From: Sphingopyxis sp. CCNWLW2
GTDB lineage: Bacteria > Pseudomonadota > Alphaproteobacteria > Sphingomonadales > Sphingomonadaceae
Reading direction: 5' to 3'
NCBI RefSeq assembly: GCF_037095755.1
Contig: NZ_JBAWKJ010000001.1
Span: 1,429,001-1,493,000, forward strand
Length of the DNA: 64,000 nt
Every line of letters begins with the position of its first letter. Positions within the stretch are counted from its first letter, which is position 1. Shown here one piece after another: positions 1 to 6,737 of this stretch. The position numbers were made by a program, and so were the translations under genes. Under the pieces are notes generated by a model that was not told the origin of the DNA, did not search any database, and was given only the letters and a program-made list of their open reading frames with translations.

Positions 1-612
1 CGCGGCGTGCGCGACAAATTGCTCGAAACCCCGCACAGCCGCCTGCCGGTCGCGCGCGGGTCGGCCGACGATATCGTCGGTGTCGTGCAGGCGCGCGACA
101 TCGCTTCGGCGCTGTTCCGCGGCGACGTGCTCGACCTCGAGCAATTGATGCGGCCGGCCAAGGTGATCCACGACCAGATCGACGCGATGGACGCGCTCGA
201 GGCGCTGCGCGCCGCCGATGTGCCGATGCTGTTCGTCCACGACGAATATGGCCATTTCGAAGGGCTGGTGACCCCCGCCGACCTGCTCGCCGCGATCGCC
301 GGCGAATTCGCGTCGGATCAGGATATCGGCAGCGAACCCTTCGTCGTCGAACGCGACGACGGCAGCCTGCTGATCGCTGGATCGATGCCCGCCGACCAGA
401 TGGCCGAACGGCTGGGGATCGAACTCGGCGACGACCGCGATTACGCGACCGCCGCGGGCCACGCGCTCGCGATCCTCAAGCATCTGCCGAAGGAAGGCGA
501 GCGCTTCACCGACAAGGGCTGGCGCTTCGAAATCGTCGATATGGACGGGCGCAAGATCGACAAGCTGCTGGTCACCGAGGTGCGCAAGCCGAAGGACGAC
601 GAAGCGGAATAG
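1..612 (+). CDS. CBS-domain / CorC-HlyC family protein (5' truncated)
   Basis: The reading frame is open from base 1, so the start lies upstream of the window. The visible 203 residues hold the end of a CBS-domain pair (residues ending near VTPADLLAAIAGEF) and then a C-terminal CorC/HlyC transporter-associated domain (from about FVVERDDGSLLIAGSMP to FEIVDMDGRKIDKLLVTEV). Proteins of this layout normally carry an N-terminal DUF21 (CNNM) membrane domain and are linked to Mg2+/Co2+ efflux or tolerance; that domain is outside the window. The name 'hemolysin' often given to this family is historical. Family placement is firm; substrate is unknown. Confidence 0.88.
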   Translation, partial: RGVRDKLLETPHSRLPVARGSADDIVGVVQARDIASALFRGDVLDLEQLMRPAKVIHDQIDAMDALEALRAADVPMLFVHDEYGHFEGLVTPADLLAAIAGEFASDQDIGSEPFVVERDDGSLLIAGSMPADQMAERLGIELGDDRDYATAAGHALAILKHLPKEGERFTDKGWRFEIVDMDGRKIDKLLVTEVRKPKDDEAE

Positions 613-618
613 GCATGG

Positions 619-677
619 CTTAAGGCCACAAAAGCCCCGCATGAACGCCTTCAAAATGAGCCCTTTGTGGCTTTAAG
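619..677. repeat. Inverted repeat at the 3' ends of two convergent genes
   Basis: Arms 619-632 and 664-677 pair over 14 bp with one G:U position, around a 31-nt loop. The repeat lies just after the CBS/CorC stop and covers the last codons of the minus-strand HTH gene. It has no T-run, and the loop is long for an intrinsic terminator, so its role is unclear. A bidirectional 3'-end structure is the simplest reading. Confidence 0.5.
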
Positions 678-1079
678 CGGCGCCGCATCCTCGCGCAGCG
701 CCGAATGGACGATGTCCATATCCGGGCCGCCGGTGACGTCGATCGCACCGCCGCGCAGCACCCGGACGGTGGTGATGCCGTTGAGCGCGCGATCCATCGC
801 ATAGTCGAACTGCCGCATCCGGCCCATTGCGATCGCCCGATCCCATGCCTGCGCAAAGCTCTCCGCACCAGGGCGGTCGCGCAGCCGATAGGCGGAGCGG
901 CGACCCATGCCGACGGCGCGCGCCGCTTGCCCGACCGAGCCCATCGCTTCGAGCGCGCGGATGAAGCATTGCTGCGTTGTCGGTGTCCAGCCGTCGGCGC
1001 GGCGGCGTTGCTGCGGCACGGGATGGAAGGCGAGGCAGGTGCCGGCGAGTAGCGGCGCGGGCGGGTGCGTAGGTTCCAT
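651..1079 (-). CDS. Small helix-turn-helix protein, unknown function
   Basis: A 142-residue protein if read from the ATG at 1079 (MEPTHPPAP). A longer frame to 1223 exists but is low-complexity and unlike the rest. The centre (WTPTTQQCFIRALEAMGS...AARAVGMGRRSAYRLRDRPG) is a helix-turn-helix like those of phage terminase small subunits. It is followed by an Ala/Arg-rich helical segment (AWDRAIAMGRMRQFDYAMDRAL). Similar stand-alone HTH proteins are, from memory, common in sphingomonads and are usually annotated hypothetical. No phage gene is nearby, so a DNA-binding or regulatory role is more likely than DNA packaging. It is convergent with the CBS/CorC gene. Confidence 0.62.
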   Translation of the reverse strand: MEPTHPPAPLLAGTCLAFHPVPQQRRRADGWTPTTQQCFIRALEAMGSVGQAARAVGMGRRSAYRLRDRPGAESFAQAWDRAIAMGRMRQFDYAMDRALNGITTVRVLRGGAIDVTGGPDMDIVHSALREDAAPLKATKGSF

Positions 1080-1127
1080 CGGCCAGTTTGGAGCATGGCG
1101 TAGGAATGTAGGAAAGCGAAATTTGCG

Positions 1128-1160
1128 GGTCTGCTTCCGCTTCGGGGTGGGGAGCGGACC
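1128..1160. repeat. Hairpin repeat, left-type copy 1 (GTCYGC...GCGGAC family)
   Basis: An 11-bp stem (1128-1138 with 1150-1160, two G:U pairs) around an 11-nt G-rich loop containing CGGGGTG. A second copy with the same stem core and a GGGGTGG loop lies at 22889-22913. This copy stands upstream of nothing obvious on the plus strand and about 40 bp past the stop of the lipoprotein gene 1201-1578. See the findings for how it pairs with the right-type copy at 1602-1629. Confidence 0.7.
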
Positions 1161-1200
1161 GGCAATTTTAAGTGGCGGCGACGAGTATACAACGACGAAA

Positions 1201-1578
1201 CTAAGGGCTCGTGATGACCACAAAAATCCGGCGGGGTTCTTCCACTTGCGCTAGAAACAGCGGGCCTTTGGCGAGTACGCCTTGCATTCTATTCTGGTCG
1301 CCAAAGGGATGCTCCCAACTTTGGGCAGCGCGCTCAAGGCTCTTGAAAAAACTTACCTTACATTCGGCGCTCGGCACCTCAAAATAAGCAATGTGAGCGT
1401 CCATCATCTGCTTATCCCAAGGAAGAGCGCTCGACCCGGCGCAAATATCCAATCCATAGTTCGAGCTCAATTCGTTGATCGTTAGCTGCCGCGTTTCAGT
1501 GCGAGAGCACGCGCTAAGCAGCAGTGATGCCGAAACGCCGCACAGGACGAATAGATATTTCGAAAAGCCCGCGCGCAT
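1201..1578 (-). CDS. Orphan lipoprotein on an AT-richer islet
   Basis: Encodes 125 residues with a clear lipoprotein signal: hydrophobic core, then lipobox LLLSAC with the acceptor Cys at residue 24. It would therefore be exported and lipid-anchored. The mature part (RTETRQLTINELSSNYG...) has two Cys (DICAGS, SAECKV) and no domain I recognise. Base composition and codon use are more AT-rich than the surrounding genes, suggesting separate acquisition. The gene is bracketed by two hairpin repeats (1128-1160 and 1602-1629) that also bracket the orphan gene at 23005-23526. Function unknown. Confidence 0.72.
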   Translation of the reverse strand: MRAGFSKYLFVLCGVSASLLLSACSRTETRQLTINELSSNYGLDICAGSSALPWDKQMMDAHIAYFEVPSAECKVSFFKSLERAAQSWEHPFGDQNRMQGVLAKGPLFLAQVEEPRRIFVVITSP

Positions 1579-1601
1579 ACATCATCGATAGCGACCGTGG
1601 T

Positions 1602-1629
1602 GAATGTCTGCAATCGGTCGTTAGCCGCC
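1602..1629. repeat. Hairpin repeat, right-type copy 1 (decayed right arm)
   Basis: The sequence GAATGTCTGCAATCGGTCG, followed by TTAGCCGCC, matches 23562-23589 (GAACGTCCGCAACCGGTCG then TTAGCGGAC) at most positions. In the other copy the arms GTCCGC/GCGGAC pair perfectly; here the right arm has drifted. It ends one base before the stop codon of the helix-hairpin-helix gene. Confidence 0.65.
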
Positions 1630-1630
1630 C

Positions 1631-2452
1631 TTATAGCTCCCCGCCCAGCGCACCATATTTCGCCTCGAACCCGGCTTTGTCGCCGCGCGCGAGAAAACCC
1701 GCCTGGTCGACGATATTGTCGCGTGCGATGCGGCCCTGGAAGGCGCCGAGCTGCGGGTCGATCCGCGCGATGTCGGCGTCGGTCCAGTCGGCGATCTGCT
1801 GGAAGCTGCTGACGCCAAGGCCGTTCAACAGCACGACGAGCTTAGGGCCGACGCCTTTCAGCAGTTGCAGATTGTCGGGGCCGGTTTTGGGCGCCGCCGG
1901 GGCGGGCTTCGCGGCGGGTGGCGGCGGAACGGTCGGTTCTTCGGGAATGGTCGCCGTTTCAGCCGGCGCCGGCTTGGCGGTCGCCTTCTTCGTCGCGGGT
2001 TTGGCGGCTGCCTTGGTCGCGGGCTTCGCAGCGGGCTTTGCTGCCGGTTCCTTGGCTACGACATTCTTTGCGGCGGGCTTTGCGGCAGTTTTGGGCTTCG
2101 CCGCCGGCTTGGGAGCCGGGGGTGGGGCCTCGGCAGCGGGCTCGGCCACGGGGGCCGGCGCGGGTGCGGGCTCAGGCGCGGGTGGCGGTGCCTTGGCGGC
2201 GGGTTCGGGCGCCGGGGGCGGGGCTGCCGGAGCGACGGGCTGCGGCTTCGGTTCGATCGGCTTGAAGCGTGCGGGCTCGGCGGCGATGATTTCGGGCTTC
2301 ACCGGTTCGAGCGGCTTCGCGGGCTTCGTCGGTTCGACGGTCGGGCGTGCAATCTCTTCGGGTTTCGCGCGTCCGAAGAGCCACCACAACAGCACGACGG
2401 CAACGACGAGGCCGACGACCGCGATAATCCAGTTTTCCTGAAGCCAGGCCAT
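1631..2452 (-). CDS. Membrane-anchored helix-hairpin-helix protein with Ala/Pro/Lys linker
   Basis: 273 residues. An N-terminal membrane segment (about residues 7-27, WIIAVVGLVVAVVLLWWLF) is followed by a roughly 150-residue linker made almost only of Ala, Pro, Lys and Glu. The C-terminus (about 195-273) is a helix-hairpin-helix fold with the motif LKGVGPKLVVLLNGLGV, as in 'predicted 5' DNA nuclease, flap endonuclease-1-like' proteins. The fold suggests DNA or ring-system binding at the inner membrane; no nuclease catalytic residues are evident. The ATG at 2452 follows a good ribosome site (GGGAGA). The long Ala/Pro/Lys linker has little constraint and produces many spurious overlapping frames. 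Confidence 0.8.
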   Translation of the reverse strand: MAWLQENWIIAVVGLVVAVVLLWWLFGRAKPEEIARPTVEPTKPAKPLEPVKPEIIAAEPARFKPIEPKPQPVAPAAPPPAPEPAAKAPPPAPEPAPAPAPVAEPAAEAPPPAPKPAAKPKTAAKPAAKNVVAKEPAAKPAAKPATKAAAKPATKKATAKPAPAETATIPEEPTVPPPPAAKPAPAAPKTGPDNLQLLKGVGPKLVVLLNGLGVSSFQQIADWTDADIARIDPQLGAFQGRIARDNIVDQAGFLARGDKAGFEAKYGALGGEL

Positions 2453-2516
2453 GATTGTCTCCCTATGTTGCGGATAGCCTATGCGGCCGTACGGGCCTGG
2501 TCGACTTATATTTATT

Positions 2517-2544
2517 CGTCATTCCCGCTTTCGCGGAAATGACG
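2517..2544. repeat. REP-like palindrome, CGTCATTCCCGC type
   Basis: CGTCATTCCCGC...GCGGAAATGACG forms a near-perfect hairpin between the purD stop and the start of the next minus-strand gene. The same unit occurs as an inverted pair at 60716-60787. No T-run is present, so it is best called a repetitive extragenic palindrome. Confidence 0.75.
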
Positions 2545-2554
2545 AGGTGGCGTG

Positions 2555-3832
2555 TTAGTCGGCTTCGCGCGCGACCTCGCGCCAGCCGATATCGCGGCGG
2601 CAGAAGCCGGTCTTGAAATCGAGCTTGTCGACCGCGGCATAAGCGCGCGCCTGCGCCTCGGTCACGGTGCGCCCCGTCGCGGTGACGTTGAGCACGCGCC
2701 CGCCCGCAGCGACGATCTGGCCGCCCTCGCGCGCGGTGCCGGCGTGGAAGACGCGCCCGCCGCCCGCTTCGGCGTCGGCGATGCCGTGGATCGCGCCGCC
2801 CTTTTCGGGGGTGGCGGGGTAGCCGTTCGCCGCCATCACGACGGTCAGCGCATAATCGCTGGCGAAAGCGGGCGGCGTCGCGTCGGCGAGCGCGCCGGTC
2901 GAGGCGGCGTGGAGCAGCGCGGCGAGGTCGCCGGCATAACGCATCATCAGCACCTGGCATTCGGGGTCGCCGAAGCGGGCGTTATATTCGATCAGCTTCG
3001 GCCCGGCATCGGTGAGCATGAGGCCCGCGAACAGCACGCCAACATAAGGCGTGCCCTCGGCGGCGAGCGTCGCCACCGTCGGCCGGATGATGCGGTCCAT
3101 CACCTGGGCTTCGAGATCGGGGGTGAGCACGGGGGCGGGGCTGTACGCGCCCATGCCGCCGGTGTTCGGCCCGACGTCGCCGTCGCCGACGCGCTTGTGA
3201 TCCTGCGCGCTGCCGAAGGCGATCACGTCGGTGCCGTCTGAGAGCGCGAAGAAGCTCGCCTCCTCGCCGGTCATAAATTCCTCGATCACCACCTCGGCGC
3301 CCGCGCCGCCGAAGGCGCCGTCGAACATATCGTCGATCGCGGCTTCGGCTTCGGCCTGCGTTTCGGCGATGATCACGCCCTTGCCCGCGGCGAGGCCGTC
3401 GGCCTTGATCACGACGGGAATCGAAAAGCCTTCGAGCACGGCGCGCGCTTCGTCGGCGGAGGTGCAGCGGACATAGGCGGCGGTCGGGATCGAAGCACGG
3501 GCGCAGAGATCCTTGGTGAAGCCCTTAGATCCTTCGAGCCGCGCCGCGGCGGCGCCGGGGCCGAAGACCGCGACGCCCAGGTCGCGCAGCCGGTCGGCGA
3601 GGCCCGCGACGAGCGGGGCTTCGGGGCCGACGACGACGAAATCGATCGCATGCGCCTTTACGAAGGCGATCAGGCCATCGAGATCATCGGCGGTGATGGC
3701 GACGCATTCGGCGTGCGCCTCGATCCCCGGATTGCCCGGCGCGGCATAGAGCTTGGCGCAGCTTGGCGATTGTGCCAACTGCCAGCTGAGCGCATGTTCG
3801 CGGCCCCCCGATCCGACCAGCAGGATATTCAT
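2555..3832 (-). CDS. purD: Phosphoribosylamine--glycine ligase
   Basis: 425 residues, typical PurD length. It catalyses the second step of de novo purine synthesis, joining glycine to phosphoribosylamine with ATP. The N-terminus [17 protein letters not shown] is the diagnostic PurD motif. An ATP-grasp domain follows ([44 protein letters not shown]), and the C-terminal domain has the [17 protein letters not shown] stretch (here [13 protein letters not shown]) and [11 protein letters not shown]. The start is set by this motif; an upstream in-frame ATG at 3958 would add 42 unrelated residues. The ATG at 3832 overlaps, on the opposite strand, the ATG of xseA. An AAAGGGA ribosome site precedes it. 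Confidence 0.97.
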   Translation of the reverse strand: MNILLVGSGGREHALSWQLAQSPSCAKLYAAPGNPGIEAHAECVAITADDLDGLIAFVKAHAIDFVVVGPEAPLVAGLADRLRDLGVAVFGPGAAAARLEGSKGFTKDLCARASIPTAAYVRCTSADEARAVLEGFSIPVVIKADGLAAGKGVIIAETQAEAEAAIDDMFDGAFGGAGAEVVIEEFMTGEEASFFALSDGTDVIAFGSAQDHKRVGDGDVGPNTGGMGAYSPAPVLTPDLEAQVMDRIIRPTVATLAAEGTPYVGVLFAGLMLTDAGPKLIEYNARFGDPECQVLMMRYAGDLAALLHAASTGALADATPPAFASDYALTVVMAANGYPATPEKGGAIHGIADAEAGGGRVFHAGTAREGGQIVAAGGRVLNVTATGRTVTEAQARAYAAVDKLDFKTGFCRRDIGWREVAREAD

Positions 3833-5249
3833 GTCAGTCCCTTTTCCCGATACGGCGTCCGACGATGGCACCGAAGCGCGGCTGTTAGCCGAGGCGGCGC
3901 CCGGCGACAATGCACCGGCGCTGTCGGTCAGCCAGTTATCGGCGGCGATCAAGCGCACCGTCGAGGACGGCTTCGCGCGCGTGCGCGTGCGGGGAGAATT
4001 GTCGGGGGCGAAACGCGCGGCGTCGGGGCATTTTTATGCGGCGCTGAAAGACGATAATGCGCTGATCGACATGGTGATGTGGAAGGGGCAGGCGGCGCGG
4101 CTCGCGTTCCGGCCCGAGGACGGGATCGAGGTGATCGCGACCGGCAAGCTCACCACCTATCCGGGGCGGTCGAAATATCAGCTCGTCGTCGATACGCTCG
4201 AGGTCGCGGGCGAGGGCGCGCTGATGCTGCTCTTCGAGAAATTGAAGGCACGGCTTGGCGCCGAAGGGCTGTTCGACCGGACACGCAAATATGACCGGCT
4301 GCCGTATCTGCCGCGCACGATCGGCGTCGTGACCTCGCCGACCGGCGCGGTGATCCGCGATATTCTCCACCGGCTTGCCGATCGCTGCCCGACGCATGTC
4401 ATCGTCTGGCCGGTGCTGGTGCAGGGCGATGGCGCGGCGGCGCAGGTCGCGGGTGCGATCCGCGGTTTCGATGCCATCGCGCCCGGCGGGCCGGTGCCGC
4501 GTCCCGACCTTGTCATCGTCGCGCGCGGCGGCGGGTCGATCGAGGATCTGTGGGCGTTCAACGAGGAGATCGTCGTGCGCGCGATCGCCGATTGCCGCAT
4601 CCCGACGATCAGCGCGGTGGGGCACGAGACCGACGTCACGCTCGCCGACTATGCCGCCGACGTGCGCGCGCCGACCCCGACCGCGGCCGCCGAGATGGCG
4701 GTGCCGGTGCGTGCCGAACTGCAAGCGCAGCTCGCGACGTGGAACGGGCGGATCATCGGCGCGGCGAACCGGCATCAGGCGCTGGCGGGCGAGCGGCTGA
4801 CCGCCCTCGCACGCCACCTGCCGAAACGCGACGCGCTCTATGCACCGCAGCGCCAGCGGCTCGACGATGCGGGCGACCGGCTCGACCGCAGCCAGCGCCA
4901 CCGGCTTACGGTGATTTCGGAGCGGCTTGCGACGCGTGGGGCCGCGCTGCGGCCCGCGCTGCTCGCGCGGCGCTGGGACCGCGACCGGGCGCTGCTCGAA
5001 GGGTTGGGGCGATTGCTCGACAGCCTCGACCCGCGGGCGCTGCTGTCGCGCGGCTATGCGATGGTGCGCGATGGCGGCGGTGCGATCGTGACGACCGCGG
5101 CGAAGGCGCGCGCTGCGGGGGACCTGCAGCTACAGTTCGCGGACGGCGAGGTGCCGGTCGTTGTCGGCGATGGTCCGCCACCCACGCCCAAGCCGCCGCG
5201 CAAGGCGCCGCCGCCGGAGCCCAAGCGGGGGCAGGGCGAGCTTTTCTGA
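3831..5249 (+). CDS. xseA: Exodeoxyribonuclease VII large subunit
   Basis: 472 residues from the ATG at 3831. It has an N-terminal OB-fold ([20 protein letters not shown] to about residue 125) and the exonuclease VII large-subunit catalytic region ([45 protein letters not shown]). A long helical region and a Pro/Lys-rich tail follow. With XseB it degrades single-stranded DNA to oligonucleotides in repair; xseB is not in the window. The ribosome site AGCAGGA lies inside the 5' end of the divergent purD, because the two start codons share the bases CATG (3830-3833). Confidence 0.95.
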   Translation: MSVPFPDTASDDGTEARLLAEAAPGDNAPALSVSQLSAAIKRTVEDGFARVRVRGELSGAKRAASGHFYAALKDDNALIDMVMWKGQAARLAFRPEDGIEVIATGKLTTYPGRSKYQLVVDTLEVAGEGALMLLFEKLKARLGAEGLFDRTRKYDRLPYLPRTIGVVTSPTGAVIRDILHRLADRCPTHVIVWPVLVQGDGAAAQVAGAIRGFDAIAPGGPVPRPDLVIVARGGGSIEDLWAFNEEIVVRAIADCRIPTISAVGHETDVTLADYAADVRAPTPTAAAEMAVPVRAELQAQLATWNGRIIGAANRHQALAGERLTALARHLPKRDALYAPQRQRLDDAGDRLDRSQRHRLTVISERLATRGAALRPALLARRWDRDRALLEGLGRLLDSLDPRALLSRGYAMVRDGGGAIVTTAAKARAAGDLQLQFADGEVPVVVGDGPPPTPKPPRKAPPPEPKRGQGELF

Positions 5250-5325
5250 GATTGGCGGGGGTGGCCGCGCGGCGCGATGCTGCTATGGTCGCGGCAACAG
5301 CTTACCGCCGAATGGATAGAGAATC

Positions 5326-5538
5326 ATGTTGATCGCCAGCCGCAACCGCCTTGCCCGCCTGCAATATGGACCGAACGGGTTTCGCGTCCTCGCGCCCGGC
5401 GACCATGTGCTGTGCGCGGTAAGCGGCGCGCCGATCGGGCTCGACGAGCTGCGCTATTGGTCGGTCGCGCGGCAGGAACCCTATGCCAGTGCCGAGATAT
5501 CGGTGCAGGCCGAACTGGACGCCGCGCGCAAGGCATGA
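5326..5538 (+). CDS. DUF2093 family protein
   Basis: 70 residues with the family signature YGPNGFRVLAPGDHVLCAV and LDELRYWSVARQEPYAS over almost its whole length. The family is small, conserved in alphaproteobacteria, and uncharacterised. It starts 76 bp after xseA, and its stop overlaps the start of the M23 gene in an ATGA arrangement, so translation of the two is probably coupled. Confidence 0.92.
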   Translation: MLIASRNRLARLQYGPNGFRVLAPGDHVLCAVSGAPIGLDELRYWSVARQEPYASAEISVQAELDAARKA

Positions 5539-6467
5539 GGTTCGGGGCCGACGGGCTGCGGTACGGGGCGGCGTTGGCGCTCCTGATCGTTGCCGCCGGC
5601 TGCGTTCCGGCGGCCGACACCGAAACCAGGCCCGCACCGCGCCCGGCGGTTCAGCCCGTCGCCACGCCGCCCTCTCCGCCCGCACCGCCGCGCGCGCCGG
5701 TCCGCGCAGGCTTCACGCTCGCCGGGCTTGCCGAACAGGGCGCGGTGATGATCGGACAGGCGCCCAGCGATACGCGCGCGCTCACCCTCGACGGCAAGGC
5801 GATTCCGCTCGCCGCCGACGGCCGTTTCCTGATCGCGTTCGACCGCGATGCCGGAGCAAGCGCGCGGCTGGTTGCGACGCTCGCCGATGGACGCTTGGTC
5901 GAGCGCCTCATCGCGGTCGCGCCGGGCCGCTGGCGGCTCGAACATATTAACGCGCCCTATCGCGGCGGCGCGGCGAGCGACGCCGATTTCGAACGCCGCC
6001 GCCCCGCCGAACTCGCTGAGATCGCCGCGGCGCGCAATATGCAGGTCGATTCGGACGGCTGGCGGCAGACATTTCGCTGGCCGGTGACGGGGCGCCTGTC
6101 GGGCTTCTTCGGGTCGCAGCGTATCTATCAGGGCAAGCCGGGCAGCTATCACAGCGGCACCGACGTCGCGGTGCCCGCCGGAACGCCGTTCGTCGCGCCC
6201 GCCGACGGCGTCGTCGTGCTTGCCGCGAGCGCCCCCTTCACGCTCGAGGGCAATCTGCTGATCGTCGATCATGGCATGGGATTGTCGAGCGCGTTCCTCC
6301 ATTGCCAGCGGCTCGATGTGAAGGTCGGCGACCGGGTGGTGCAAGGGCAGGTGCTGGGCACCGTAGGGCGAACCGGCCGCGCAACGGGCCCGCATATGCA
6401 CTGGGGGCTGAAATGGCGTGACGCGCGGCTCGACCCCGGCAAGCTGGCGGGACCGATCAGCGGCTGA
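5535..6467 (+). CDS. Lipoprotein M23 peptidase (murein endopeptidase type)
   Basis: 310 residues from the ATG at 5535, which overlaps the DUF2093 stop. The signal ends in a lipobox IVAAGC with Cys23, followed by a Pro/Ala-rich spacer. The C-terminal half is a LytM/M23 domain with the zinc residues visible: H206 and D210 in YHSGTDVAVP, and H287/H289 in the HMHWGL motif. Active-site completeness argues for real peptidoglycan DD-endopeptidase activity rather than a degenerate activator. It would act at the outer membrane-periplasm face. A frame from 5277 would add 86 residues that overlap DUF2093 and is rejected. Confidence 0.92.
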   Translation: MRFGADGLRYGAALALLIVAAGCVPAADTETRPAPRPAVQPVATPPSPPAPPRAPVRAGFTLAGLAEQGAVMIGQAPSDTRALTLDGKAIPLAADGRFLIAFDRDAGASARLVATLADGRLVERLIAVAPGRWRLEHINAPYRGGAASDADFERRRPAELAEIAAARNMQVDSDGWRQTFRWPVTGRLSGFFGSQRIYQGKPGSYHSGTDVAVPAGTPFVAPADGVVVLAASAPFTLEGNLLIVDHGMGLSSAFLHCQRLDVKVGDRVVQGQVLGTVGRTGRATGPHMHWGLKWRDARLDPGKLAGPISG

Positions 6468-6737
6468 GCTTGGCTGGGGTGCGCGCGAATTCGTAACCAG
6501 TGAAACAATATGTCGTGGAATAGCGCGCTTCAGCACATAGTGTGTCGTGGATTTCCGGGTTTGTTGCAAATACGTCACAATGGCTTCCGAAACGGCTGAT
6601 TGCGCCGGGAATTTGCTTTACTCGACATGAACGAAGTTACATCCCGCACGCTATCGGGGCATCTGTGCGCGTCGGCTTTGGCTGGTCGTGCGGGGGGTCC
6701 GGGTAATTTCAATCCACCAGTAGCAAGGGACTGCACT

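Noticed and set aside
651..1079. Terminase small subunit of a prophage
   Set aside because: Only the helix-turn-helix resembles one. No large subunit, portal or other phage gene is near.
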